A stretch of 64,000 bases of DNA from Tolumonas lignilytica (GTDB lineage Bacteria; Pseudomonadota; Gammaproteobacteria; Enterobacterales; Aeromonadaceae), in the NCBI RefSeq assembly GCF_000527035.1, contig NZ_AZUK01000001.1:682001-746000 (forward strand), written 5' to 3'. This document shows, in pieces, positions 27,145-35,091 of this stretch. Position 1 is the stretch's first letter. Each line of letters opens with the position of its first letter. Below the pieces are notes generated by a model. That model made no database searches and was not told the DNA's origin. It saw only the letters and a list, made by a program, of their open reading frames with translations. Made by a program: the position numbers and the translations under genes.

Positions 27145-28725
27145 ATGAAAACACTCAACATTTATCGCAGGCAATGGTTATCGTTATGTATTTTATCGTT
27201 AATTTCTTTAGTCATAAATTCGGTTGTCCTCTCCATCTGGTTTAATGCCAGTCTAGAACAACTGATAGTGTCAGATTGCGTAATACTTGTTGCATTGCTG
27301 GTTCTGCACTGGCGCATTCAATCTCTTCAGAAAAAAGCAGAAATGCAGATAGCCTCAGAATTATTAGCGAATCAGACACTATCCGATACTTTTCCTGTGT
27401 TGGCTGCGGCATTTCAGCAAAGCCAGAACGTCTTAAACGAACATATTGATAAAATAAAGAAAATTAATTCCGAATTGGAACACAAGGCATTACAGGACAA
27501 TCTAACCAGCCTGCAAAATCGAAGTGCTTTTCGCAAAGACTTAACGGAATTTTTACAACGAGAAAATCAGTCAGAACAGGCCTGTTTATGTTTAATCAGA
27601 TCTACGGAATTAGCGACCATTAACCATCAACGAGGTCGGATCGCAGGTGATCAATATTTATTAGCTGTTGCAGAAATAGTGCAATACATCGGCCATCGAT
27701 TTTCAACTAATTATATCTACAGACTCTCCAGTAGTGACTACGCCATTCTGATTCCCAATGCAACCACATCGCTGGCCCCTATTTTAGGAAAAGAATTAAA
27801 GCAACTCTTTGATAATTTTCAATTACAAATGTCGATGGAAAGTGCGGCATACACAGGCATTACCTTCGTACGGCCAGGACAACTACCGGAAAACCCCCTA
27901 ACCAGAGCTGATTTAGCCCTCGCCAAAGCACAAACCAGTGTCGTTAATGGCTGGTATTTGCAAGAAGAAGATGCGGATGACGTATTCCAGGGCGAAAGCC
28001 ATTGGCGTCATGTAATTCAATACATTATTGAATCACATAGCATTAGTTTTGCAGGTCAGGCGATCCAGCCGCTGAATATGGCAATCAGTAATTATATCCA
28101 GATTATTCCGCGCTTCATTGGGCAAAATCAGCAACCACTTCCGAGTGAAACAGTTTATGCCATGGCAATGCGTCACGGTATTATGAGTAAACTAGAGGAA
28201 TTGGTGGTCGAAGCGTTGCTTCAACAACATAAAACTCATTCCGAAAATCTGTCTCGCTGGGGACTGAATTTAAGTGCAAACGCCTTATTTAATTCTTCTT
28301 TTATGATTTGGCTAGAACGTATCTTGTTAAAGGAACAGAGTATTGCACCAAATTTAGTTTTTGAAATTGATGAAGAAATTTTAGATTGTCATCTGGCTGC
28401 GAGCATTCGCATGTTTGAAATGTTACGTCGTGTCGGCAGCCGTTCTTGTATCTCTAAATTTGGTCGCGGATTAGGCTCATTTCGTTTATACCGTGAGTTA
28501 CGCCCTGACTACATCAAATTAGATTCAGGCTTAATTGATGCGATTGAACGCGACAGTGCCAGCCAGCAATTTATTCGGATGATTGTTGAAATATCTCATC
28601 GTTTAGGGTGTGTTGTTATTGCCGAAGGTGTTGAAAGTATGTCTCAGCGCGAAACGCTGGAACGTATGTATGTCGATGGAATTCAAGGACAATTAGTCTC
28701 TAAAACGATCTCCATCAGTAAGTAA
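27145..28725 (+). CDS. Degenerate GGDEF-EAL protein, CsrD-like
   Basis: Membrane-anchored protein of 526 aa. Two transmembrane helices (about 10-33 and 40-58) and a coiled coil (about 62-115) precede a GGDEF domain (about 118-265) and an EAL domain (about 285-526). Both active sites are eroded: SSSDY stands for GGDEF, AGQAI for the EAL motif, and SKFG for the usual DDFG. Only peripheral motifs (DYIKLD, AEGVE) survive. This pattern resembles E. coli CsrD and Vibrio MshH, which do not turn over c-di-GMP but target CsrB/CsrC RNAs for RNase E decay. It is shorter than CsrD (646 aa). The start has AGGAG 6 nt upstream. Assignment is by architecture. Confidence 0.72.
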   Translation: MKTLNIYRRQWLSLCILSLISLVINSVVLSIWFNASLEQLIVSDCVILVALLVLHWRIQSLQKKAEMQIASELLANQTLSDTFPVLAAAFQQSQNVLNEHIDKIKKINSELEHKALQDNLTSLQNRSAFRKDLTEFLQRENQSEQACLCLIRSTELATINHQRGRIAGDQYLLAVAEIVQYIGHRFSTNYIYRLSSSDYAILIPNATTSLAPILGKELKQLFDNFQLQMSMESAAYTGITFVRPGQLPENPLTRADLALAKAQTSVVNGWYLQEEDADDVFQGESHWRHVIQYIIESHSISFAGQAIQPLNMAISNYIQIIPRFIGQNQQPLPSETVYAMAMRHGIMSKLEELVVEALLQQHKTHSENLSRWGLNLSANALFNSSFMIWLERILLKEQSIAPNLVFEIDEEILDCHLAASIRMFEMLRRVGSRSCISKFGRGLGSFRLYRELRPDYIKLDSGLIDAIERDSASQQFIRMIVEISHRLGCVVIAEGVESMSQRETLERMYVDGIQGQLVSKTISISK

Positions 28726-28762
28726 AACGTTGTATATTCAGCTAATTATTTGCAGGCTGTTA

Positions 28763-28790
28763 TTGCAATTTCGCTAAGGTCTGATAGTAT
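28763..28790 (+). promoter_or_regulatory. Promoter of the 4.5S RNA gene
   Basis: TTGCAA (28763-28768), a 16-bp spacer and TAGTAT (28785-28790), followed by a GC-rich discriminator (CAGCGCG). A GC-rich discriminator is typical of stable-RNA promoters under stringent control. It leaves a short 5' leader for RNase P to remove. Confidence 0.6.
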
Positions 28791-28807
28791 CAGCGCGTTT
28801 CTGTGAT

Positions 28808-28921
28808 GGCGGCCTGGTGGGTCCTCTCGCATCAATAGTTCGTGAACCCGGTCAGGTCCGGAAGGAAGCAGCCGAAGCGAATGACTTGAGTGCCGAGATG
28901 CGGCTTATCAGGCCGCCGCCC
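28808..28921 (+). ncRNA. ffs: 4.5S RNA, signal recognition particle RNA
   Basis: RNA component of the bacterial signal recognition particle, about 114 nt. The conserved Ffh-binding core GGTCAGGTCCGGAAGGAAGCAGCC occupies roughly 28850-28873, including the GGAA tetraloop and the symmetric and asymmetric loops. The outer ends GGCGGCCTG (28808-28816) and CAGGCCGCC (28909-28917) pair to form the terminal stem. The length matches E. coli 4.5S RNA (114 nt). It lies between the CsrD-like gene and a convergent thioredoxin-like gene. Confidence 0.97.
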
Positions 28922-28934
28922 TTTCTGTGTTTCA

Positions 28935-29174
28935 CTAATTAATCGTTAGCCATTCTCTAATCTTTTCTTTAGATGGAATACCACCTGTGTGAACAATCTG
29001 ACCGTCCACAATCACACCGGGCGTCGATAAAACACCGTAACTAACGATATCTCGAATTTCCTCCACTTTTTCCAGCTGAATATCTACCCCGCATTCTGTA
29101 GCTGCCTCCTCAATCAAGCGCACTGTCGTTTTACAATTGGTACATCCAGAACCAAGCACCTTGATATTTTTCAT
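28935..29174 (-). CDS. Small thioredoxin-like redox protein
   Basis: 79-aa thioredoxin-fold protein of the redox-active disulfide protein 2 type. The active site is CTNC (11-14), and the cis-proline region is STPGVIVDG. Proteins of this group commonly sit beside DUF318/ArsP-type permeases, as here, and may reduce a substrate or the permease. A strong ribosome-binding site (AAGGAG) lies 5 nt before the ATG. It is downstream of the permease gene with a 22-bp gap, probably the last gene of that operon. Confidence 0.85.
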   Translation of the reverse strand: MKNIKVLGSGCTNCKTTVRLIEEAATECGVDIQLEKVEEIRDIVSYGVLSTPGVIVDGQIVHTGGIPSKEKIREWLTIN

Positions 29175-29196
29175 ACCTACTCCTTCGTTAAATCAA

Positions 29197-30240
29197 TCAG
29201 AGAAACGCGTTAAAAACATAACCCACTAACATGATCCCGCTGGCGACAACACCAACGAACGTGACTATTAATTTCATTTTGAGCACCTTCCGCAAAATAA
29301 TGGTTTCCGGAAGTGATAGACCGATAACACTCATCATAAACGCTAATACTGTGCCGAGTGCAGCCCCTTTAGCCAATAACGCCTGTACTATTGGAATCAC
29401 ACCCGCCGCATTGGTATACATCGGCACCCCGATTACTATGGCCAGAGGCACAGACCACCAAGCATCTTTCCCCATAAAGGAGGCCATGAAATCCTCAGGA
29501 ACATAACCGTGAATCACTGCGCCAATGGCAATCCCAACTAAAATGTAGGGCCACACTTTGCCAACAATGTCTCGGACTGCATTCCAGCCACTCGAGGAAC
29601 GCTCAGCCAGCGTTAAAGCATCATCACCTACATTGGCTTCTGTTCTCGGAATGTCTCGCACCCAGTCTTCCAGATGATTTTCCATTTTGAGGCGACCAAT
29701 GATCCAACCCGATACAATCGCCACGGTGAGTCCGAGGCTCATATACAGCAAGGCGGTTTTCCAACCGAACAGACCAAACAGTAAGGTCAGCGCGACCTCA
29801 TTCACCATCGGTGCCGAAATCAGGAACGAGAAAGTCACACCTAATGGCACTCCGGCTTGAACAAACCCGATAAAAAGAGGAACGGCAGAACAAGAACAGA
29901 AGGGGGTCACTATACCCAGACAGGCTGCCATTACATTGGCCATCCCTTCTCCGCGCCTCGCCAGCAATGATCGGGTTCGCTCTGGCGTGAAATACGAGTT
30001 GATCATCCCCATGATGAAAACGATGCCCGTTAACAACATTAATACTTTCGGGGTATCGTAAAAAAAGAACTGAAGCGCCCCGCCTAAATGACTATTTCTA
30101 TCGACAGGGAGAACAGACACCAAAGATTCAGACAGCGGGATCAATAACTGATACAACCCCAGCCAGATCGCGCCTGCAATCCATAAAAATGCTAGCGGGT
30201 GTTTTTGTGAAAAGACTCTTAACGGCATAACAACATTCAT
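29197..30240 (-). CDS. DUF318 / ArsP-like permease
   Basis: Integral membrane protein of 347 aa with about eight to ten helices. The signature TPFCSCSAVPLFIGF (about 112-126) is diagnostic of the DUF318 (YraQ/ArsP) permease family, and VPMYTNAAGVIPI is its second repeat. ArsP members export trivalent organoarsenicals through paired cysteines; other members have unknown substrates. The CSCS motif and the neighbouring thioredoxin-like, phosphatase and Acr3 genes favour a role in arsenic or soft-metal stress, by inference. A 155-bp gap separates it from the sigma-factor gene, so it may have its own promoter. Confidence 0.82.
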   Translation of the reverse strand: MNVVMPLRVFSQKHPLAFLWIAGAIWLGLYQLLIPLSESLVSVLPVDRNSHLGGALQFFFYDTPKVLMLLTGIVFIMGMINSYFTPERTRSLLARRGEGMANVMAACLGIVTPFCSCSAVPLFIGFVQAGVPLGVTFSFLISAPMVNEVALTLLFGLFGWKTALLYMSLGLTVAIVSGWIIGRLKMENHLEDWVRDIPRTEANVGDDALTLAERSSSGWNAVRDIVGKVWPYILVGIAIGAVIHGYVPEDFMASFMGKDAWWSVPLAIVIGVPMYTNAAGVIPIVQALLAKGAALGTVLAFMMSVIGLSLPETIILRKVLKMKLIVTFVGVVASGIMLVGYVFNAFL

Positions 30241-30395
30241 CTTTTACTCGCATACACATTCTTTCATTGTTCTTAATATAGAAGACGGTAACGACATAAA
30301 AAAGATGCAGGAATATCCGGAAAAAGAGTGAAAATATTATCTGAAATGCGATTGTTAATGATGAGTAGCAATATCGGTATTACAGAATGACGACA

Positions 30396-30947
30396 TTATG
30401 TTCGAGGAGTAAAGCAACAGACTGAACCACGTTCATCGAGAATCACCTGACATTTTTGGATCATGTTCTCACGCAAACGCTTTCTGGCTCGCTGAACCCT
30501 GGATTTTGCTGCCACCAACGTGAGCTGATGCGCATCGGCATAATCTTGCAAGGTCATCCCTTCGATATCACAACACTGAATAATGTCACTATCTTCAGCG
30601 GAAAGTTCACTGAGTACGCGTGGTAAACATTGTGTCAGTTCATCAACCGTCGCAATCACATCTGTATCGCTGATCACCTCAAGATCATCGGGTAATGGCA
30701 GCAGCCTTTTATCTTTTCGATAGGTATCAATCAGATGGTTCCGTGCCACCTGAAATAGCCAGGCTCTTGGATTACTGATATTGCAGAATGCTTTCCCCTG
30801 CACATGCATTTTTATAAAAACGTCATGCAGCGAATCCGCAGCCAGTTCCGGATTCGCCAGTTGACGCAGCAACCAGTGCTTCAGTTCGTCTTCATTCTCG
30901 TGCCAAGCATTTAACATGCATGGTGGAAGCCCGGTGCTTTCTGGCAT
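30396..30947 (-). CDS. Cysteine-rich ECF-like sigma factor (SigZ-like)
   Basis: Predicted sigma-70-family regulator. Region 2 spans about 25-85 (AADSLHDVFIKMH, PRAWLFQVARNHLIDTYRK) and region 4 about 105-165 (LSAEDSDIIQCCDIEGMTLQDYAD...AAKSRVQRARKRLRE). The protein ends with CQVILDERGSVCCFTPR, resembling the conserved tail of SigZ-type sigma factors but with three cysteines. Eight cysteines in all is high for a sigma factor. No anti-sigma gene is adjacent. ATG at 30947 gives 183 aa; a TTG at 30974 would add nine residues and is possible. It lies directly behind the phosphatase gene, in the same operon as it seems. Confidence 0.75.
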   Translation of the reverse strand: MPESTGLPPCMLNAWHENEDELKHWLLRQLANPELAADSLHDVFIKMHVQGKAFCNISNPRAWLFQVARNHLIDTYRKDKRLLPLPDDLEVISDTDVIATVDELTQCLPRVLSELSAEDSDIIQCCDIEGMTLQDYADAHQLTLVAAKSRVQRARKRLRENMIQKCQVILDERGSVCCFTPRT

Positions 30948-30980
30948 ATGGGGTATGCTCTTCTTTTCAATCAATCTTAG

Positions 30981-31481
30981 TCAGATTATGGCATATGAAT
31001 AATGCTGGATCAGGTAATTCACCTGAACTGGAGAGGTCAGTGCTTTAGGGCGGATTTGTTGAATCTGCGCCTTAACTTGAGCTGGCGCATATCCTAACTC
31101 CAGCATCAAAATAGCAGCCATTAACCCTGTTCGGCCTGTACCGCCATGGCAATGAATAGCGATTGTAGTGCCAGACTTGACCAAATCCATCAACATGGTT
31201 TTCTGGTGTGAAAATGCCTCTACAAAGGGCTGTTCTGGTGCACAACTATCTTCTACAGGAAGATGATACCAAGCCATCCCAAATTCATTACAAATCAGAG
31301 GAATTGTGTCAACCTGATGTTCATGCAGTTCTTCCGTCGTCATCATGGTAATGACAGCCTGAGCACCCGCATCTCTCAACGAATGTAATGACTCAGACAG
31401 CGGAACTCCTTTCGTTCCAGGACACGGAGTAAAAATCAGTCTTGTGCCATTGTCTAAAGTGAGAATATCAAACGGATGCAT
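30981..31481 (-). CDS. Dual-specificity-type protein phosphatase (Cys-X5-Arg)
   Basis: 166-aa member of the protein tyrosine/dual-specificity phosphatase superfamily, related to Cdkn3-like bacterial phosphatases. The catalytic P-loop is HCHGGTGRTG (about 112-121), with the nucleophilic cysteine and the invariant arginine of CX5R. A general-acid aspartate may be in LPVEDSCAPEQ (about 77). It is not of the low-molecular-weight PTP fold used by ArsC arsenate reductases, though it stands next to acr3. Seven bp or fewer separate it from the sigma-factor gene downstream, and 57 bp from acr3 upstream. The substrate is unknown. Confidence 0.82.
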   Translation of the reverse strand: MHPFDILTLDNGTRLIFTPCPGTKGVPLSESLHSLRDAGAQAVITMMTTEELHEHQVDTIPLICNEFGMAWYHLPVEDSCAPEQPFVEAFSHQKTMLMDLVKSGTTIAIHCHGGTGRTGLMAAILMLELGYAPAQVKAQIQQIRPKALTSPVQVNYLIQHYSYAII

Positions 31482-31538
31482 AATAAACAGAAACTCCCAT
31501 TAATAGTGGTTCAAAACTGATTGTGTAACCATTTTCAT

Positions 31539-32585
31539 TCAGGCCGAAATGAAATATGTTCGTCTGATCCACAGTGAAACATTCACCAGAGCAATCATTA
31601 CAGGCACTTCAACCAAAGGCCCAATCACAGCAGCAAAGGCAGCACCGGAATTGATCCCATACACAGCAACAGCGACAGCAATCGCGAGTTCAAAGTTATT
31701 ACTGGCTGCGGTAAAAGAGAGTGTTGCACTCTTTTCATAGCTCGCCCCCAGGCGTTTACACATGAAAAACGAAATCAAAAACATGCCGATAAAATAAATC
31801 AGCAGCGGGATCGCGATACGCACCACATCAAATGGAAGCGTAACAATCAGTTTTCCCTTCAAACTAAACATCACCACAATGGTAAACAGCAGTGCAACCA
31901 GTGTCAGTGGGCCAATCTTAGGCACGAAGTGAGAGTGATACCACTCTTTGGAAACGAACCGCAGCATGATGGCACGGGTCAATACTCCCGCGACACATGG
32001 AATGCCCAAATAAATGAAGACACTCTTCGCGATTTGAGCAATAGAGATGTCAACAACAGAACCGGATAAACCGAAAATCGGAGGCAGAACAGTCACAAAA
32101 AACCAGGCGTACGCACTAAAAAACAGCACCTGAAAAATCGAGTTGAAAGCAACTAGACCCGCTGCATATTCTGTTGAGCCTTTCGCCAGCTCATTCCAGA
32201 CAATCACCATCGCAATACAACGAGCCAGACCAATCATGATGAGCCCGACCATATATTCCGGTTTGTCATGCAAAAAAATGATGGCTAACGCGAACATTAA
32301 CACTGGCCCAACGAGCCAATTTTGGATCAACGATAGATTCAATACCTTTCTATCGCGGAACACATCCGGTAACTCCTCATAACGAACCTTGGCAAAAGGA
32401 GGATACATCATCAGGATCAAACCGGCAGCAATAGGAATATTGGTAGTGCCGACCTGAAAACTGTTAATGAACTTATCTACTCCCGGTACGAGAAAACCAA
32501 CACAGACACCCAGAGCCATCGCAGCAAAAATCCAGACCGTCAGATATCTGTCCAAAAATGAAAGCTTTCGAGTTACCTCACTCAT
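31539..32585 (-). CDS. acr3: Acr3-family arsenite efflux transporter
   Basis: Integral membrane exporter of As(OH)3/arsenite, 348 aa with ten predicted helices, of the bile/arsenite/riboflavin transporter superfamily. The conserved cysteine in [18 protein letters not shown] (TM4) is the residue needed for arsenite transport in characterised Acr3 proteins; [18 protein letters not shown] (TM9) with its essential glutamate is also intact. It is the first gene of a minus-strand cluster: acr3, phosphatase, sigma factor, then permease and thioredoxin-like gene. No arsR or arsC is visible in the window. Confidence 0.93.
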   Translation of the reverse strand: MSEVTRKLSFLDRYLTVWIFAAMALGVCVGFLVPGVDKFINSFQVGTTNIPIAAGLILMMYPPFAKVRYEELPDVFRDRKVLNLSLIQNWLVGPVLMFALAIIFLHDKPEYMVGLIMIGLARCIAMVIVWNELAKGSTEYAAGLVAFNSIFQVLFFSAYAWFFVTVLPPIFGLSGSVVDISIAQIAKSVFIYLGIPCVAGVLTRAIMLRFVSKEWYHSHFVPKIGPLTLVALLFTIVVMFSLKGKLIVTLPFDVVRIAIPLLIYFIGMFLISFFMCKRLGASYEKSATLSFTAASNNFELAIAVAVAVYGINSGAAFAAVIGPLVEVPVMIALVNVSLWIRRTYFISA

Positions 32586-32636
32586 GCGCTATTTTCCCTA
32601 ATATTTTGACTGATTAGTCTCTTTAATTGTAAATAT

Positions 32637-32655
32637 CCCCCGGCAAAGCCGGGGG
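32637..32655. repeat. Strong GC hairpin upstream of acr3
   Basis: CCCCCGGC / GCCGGGGG, an 8-bp perfect stem with an AAA loop, about 50 bp upstream of the acr3 start. It lies between two diverging genes, so it does not end any gene recognised here. It could be an element in the acr3 leader or a remnant terminator. Confidence 0.6.
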
Positions 32656-32822
32656 GTTTACCTAATTTAATTATTCGATACTACAAGTATAGTTGAAGTA
32701 ATCAAGTGATTTTATCTCCCGTGACAGGCATTGCTTGTCAGCACTTCTAGTTTCAATCTACAGTACACGCCAAACATATGACAAAATTCCGGTTTGCCAG
32801 TGCAATGGAATTCAAAGGTATC

Positions 32823-33617
32823 ATGATAATCAGAACTTATTTTATATATGCCGCAGGAATAGTGGCTGGTGGATACAATTTCAGTGCACAGGCAGATGAT
32901 CCGGTCAAAGATACCCACTCACGGTCAGTAACGATGGGGGGGTACATACAGAATGCACCAAAGTACAGTGGTTCTGATGAAGACAAATGGACGGCCCTTC
33001 CCCTCATTCAAGCAAATCAGGGCGCTTTTTTCTTCGATTCAACCCGAGGCGCCGGATATGATTTGCAATTCTCCGACAAATTATATTTTGAACATATCAT
33101 TGGCTATGATCTCGGGCGAGCTGATCATAATTCAAACTGGCAGGACGGTTCCGACAAACTGAAAGGCATGGGGGGAATTAAAGCAACGGCAACCACCTCA
33201 TTGACGCTGGGTTACCAATTTGCGCCTTGGTTAGCGACAGAATTCATGACAACTATTCCGCTAACTGACAATCAAGGGGTTCGTTATCAATTCTCTGCAA
33301 AAGGCGGTCTGATGCAAACCAAAACGGACACAATTGCATTTGAGGGCGATCTTTTACTCAGTGGACAACGATATACCAATATCCATTATGGCGTTAACGC
33401 TGAACAAAGTATCAATTCGGGCTATCATGAATATTCCGTTGCCGGAGGCATCTATGGCCAATCACTCTCTTTTGATTGGCTTCATCAGTTTACCCCGCAT
33501 TGGAGTACGGATCTGAACCTCGGCTTCACCCATCTAAGCGATAAGGTGTCAGATAGCCCGATTGTGTTCCGGCAAGACAGCTCTGAAGTTTCGTTTGCCG
33601 TGATGTATACCTATTAG
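32823..33617 (+). CDS. MipA/OmpV-family outer-membrane protein
   Basis: 264-aa predicted outer-membrane beta-barrel. A signal peptide (MIIRTYFIYAAGIVAGGYNFSAQA, probable cut after AQA) precedes the family opening GGYIQNAPKYSGSDEDKWTALPLIQ, the acidic ...YxGS(D) motif of MipA/OmpV. It has FFDSTRGAGYDLQF and ends in an aromatic residue (MYTY), as barrels do. MipA of E. coli scaffolds murein synthases; other members serve as small porins or adhesins. The ATG at 32823 starts the signal peptide and has AAAGG upstream; a start 15 codons earlier is less likely. It diverges from acr3 and converges on the FTR1 gene. Confidence 0.82.
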   Translation: MIIRTYFIYAAGIVAGGYNFSAQADDPVKDTHSRSVTMGGYIQNAPKYSGSDEDKWTALPLIQANQGAFFFDSTRGAGYDLQFSDKLYFEHIIGYDLGRADHNSNWQDGSDKLKGMGGIKATATTSLTLGYQFAPWLATEFMTTIPLTDNQGVRYQFSAKGGLMQTKTDTIAFEGDLLLSGQRYTNIHYGVNAEQSINSGYHEYSVAGGIYGQSLSFDWLHQFTPHWSTDLNLGFTHLSDKVSDSPIVFRQDSSEVSFAVMYTY

Positions 33618-33632
33618 ATCTTGTTGTACCAC

Positions 33633-34481
33633 TTACGCATTTTGTTTGTGTACATGCTTAGGTGATACATCTGATTTTTCTGAGTGCTGACTGATCCGTG
33701 TCAGAGTCAGAATAGCGCCTAGGGTCACCACATAAAATATGATCTGTATGCCCTCTGGTTGAGCGGTATAACCAACCAGGGTATGCAGCATCTTGCCTAT
33801 GACACTTGAATCACTGAGTAACCATGAACTATCCCAAACCGTATCACCCAGCGTAGGGAGAAAATCAGCTGACACCAAGAACCCGGCACCCTGACTTGCC
33901 ATGCCTGCCGCCAGCAACATAATTAATACGTTCGTGACCCCAAATAATTTATGTGCCGCAATTTGTAATAACCCCAAATACATGGCGACACCAACCGCAA
34001 TTCCGCCGGCCAGCCCCAATAATCCACCGACAATCATTTGAGAAAGCTGACCCGATTCCCCCGCTGCAATACCATACAAAAACAAAACAGCTTCCGAACC
34101 TTCTCGGATCACGGCAACCCCGACAACAATCGCCAACCCTGTCAGCGGGCGACTTCCGCTGGATATGGCGTCTGCGACCTGATTAAGTTGATGAGCCATT
34201 TCCCGCCCATGTTTACTCATCCAAACGCTGTGCCACGTTAGCATGACAACGGCAATAAACATTACCGAGGCATTAAACACATCCTGCCCCATTCCTGATG
34301 CCCAAGATGAAATAACATCAGCAAAAAAGGCAACCAGACAGGCACCAATAATGCCGCCAACCACACCTAAACTAACCCACCAGCTCCTTTTCGGGACGGC
34401 TTTGGTCGCAGCTAAAACGATCGAAATGATTAACGCAGCTTCCAATATTTCTCGGAAAACAATCAGTGCAGTCGACAGCAT
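33633..34481 (-). CDS. FTR1-family iron permease
   Basis: Inner-membrane iron transporter of the FTR1/EfeU family, 282 aa with seven predicted helices. Both REXXE iron motifs are present: REILE in TM1 (about 10) and REGSE in TM4 (about 126). Together with the cupredoxin-domain protein encoded just upstream (15-bp gap) it resembles the iron-uptake units in which a periplasmic cupredoxin protein works with an FTR1-type permease. A Fur box lies upstream of the pair. No EfeB-type peroxidase or ferredoxin-like partner is next to it. Only 15 bp separate its stop from the convergent MipA-like gene. Confidence 0.9.
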   Translation of the reverse strand: MLSTALIVFREILEAALIISIVLAATKAVPKRSWWVSLGVVGGIIGACLVAFFADVISSWASGMGQDVFNASVMFIAVVMLTWHSVWMSKHGREMAHQLNQVADAISSGSRPLTGLAIVVGVAVIREGSEAVLFLYGIAAGESGQLSQMIVGGLLGLAGGIAVGVAMYLGLLQIAAHKLFGVTNVLIMLLAAGMASQGAGFLVSADFLPTLGDTVWDSSWLLSDSSVIGKMLHTLVGYTAQPEGIQIIFYVVTLGAILTLTRISQHSEKSDVSPKHVHKQNA

Positions 34482-34496
34482 ATGCGTTCCTTTTTC

Positions 34497-34838
34497 TTAC
34501 TTCACAATCAAATAAGTCTTTGAAACGTCTTCGTGGTACTCATCGTTAAATTGATATTTACCGGGCTTCAGTGGGCCAATAAAAAGACTTGCCTCTTTTC
34601 CCCCCGGGATCAAACGCTCCGCCTTAAATTGATGGCTTTCAAATTCAGCAGGAGTGGGATCAAGATTTTTAATCGTCACTTTCACCCGGGTATTTGCAGG
34701 AATAGTCGGTTCAGCGGGTGAAAACTTGTGGTCTTTCAGAGTCAGTGTCAAAACTGCATCAGCAGCCCACAAGGGAGCAGAACCAGACAAAAAGAGTGCA
34801 CCAACCAAAGCAATACGACGAGTAACTGTTTTTGACAT
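34497..34838 (-). CDS. Periplasmic cupredoxin-domain protein of an iron-uptake pair
   Basis: 113-aa exported protein. A signal peptide (RRIALVGALFLSGSAPLWAAD, cut after WAA) precedes a cupredoxin-like fold (LTLTLKDHKFSPAEPTIPANTRVKVTIKN). The histidine SHQF (about 71) and the C-terminal DEYHED could bind metal, but the classic blue-copper cysteine is lacking. This is typical of the EfeO-N/P19-associated cupredoxins, thought to oxidise or hand over iron. It is the first gene of the operon with FTR1. AAGGA lies 8 nt before the ATG. A Fur box lies 47 bp upstream. Confidence 0.82.
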   Translation of the reverse strand: MSKTVTRRIALVGALFLSGSAPLWAADAVLTLTLKDHKFSPAEPTIPANTRVKVTIKNLDPTPAEFESHQFKAERLIPGGKEASLFIGPLKPGKYQFNDEYHEDVSKTYLIVK

Positions 34839-34884
34839 ACAACTATCCTTAAAATGAGAACGATGTAATAGCGATTCAGATAAT

Positions 34885-34903
34885 AATGATAGTAATTATC
34901 ATT
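34885..34903. promoter_or_regulatory. Fur box upstream of the cupredoxin-FTR1 operon
   Basis: AATGATAGTAATTATCATT contains TGATAGT-A-ATTATCA, matching the 7-1-7 Fur consensus TGATAAT-n-ATTATCA in 13 of 14 positions. It is 47 bp before the start of the cupredoxin gene, which fits iron-repressed transcription. Binding is inferred from the match. Confidence 0.85.
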
Positions 34904-35091
34904 AGCAAAACAAAAGAAGGCAAGTAATTTGTTTAATGATGATGAAGATACATAACCAGAGCCGCCTGTTCAGAAGTTATGTCTTCTTGTGAAATTACGG
35001 GGAAATGAGTATCAGAAAAGTATGGAATAAAATGGAATGGAGCGTCAGTTACTGTTGATGGACATCGGGGTTGATGGCTATCCAGTGCTTT

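Noticed and set aside
31549-31740. Plus-strand frame opposite acr3
   Set aside because: It is an antisense shadow of the acr3 C-terminus, with Ala/Thr-rich sequence typical of such shadows.
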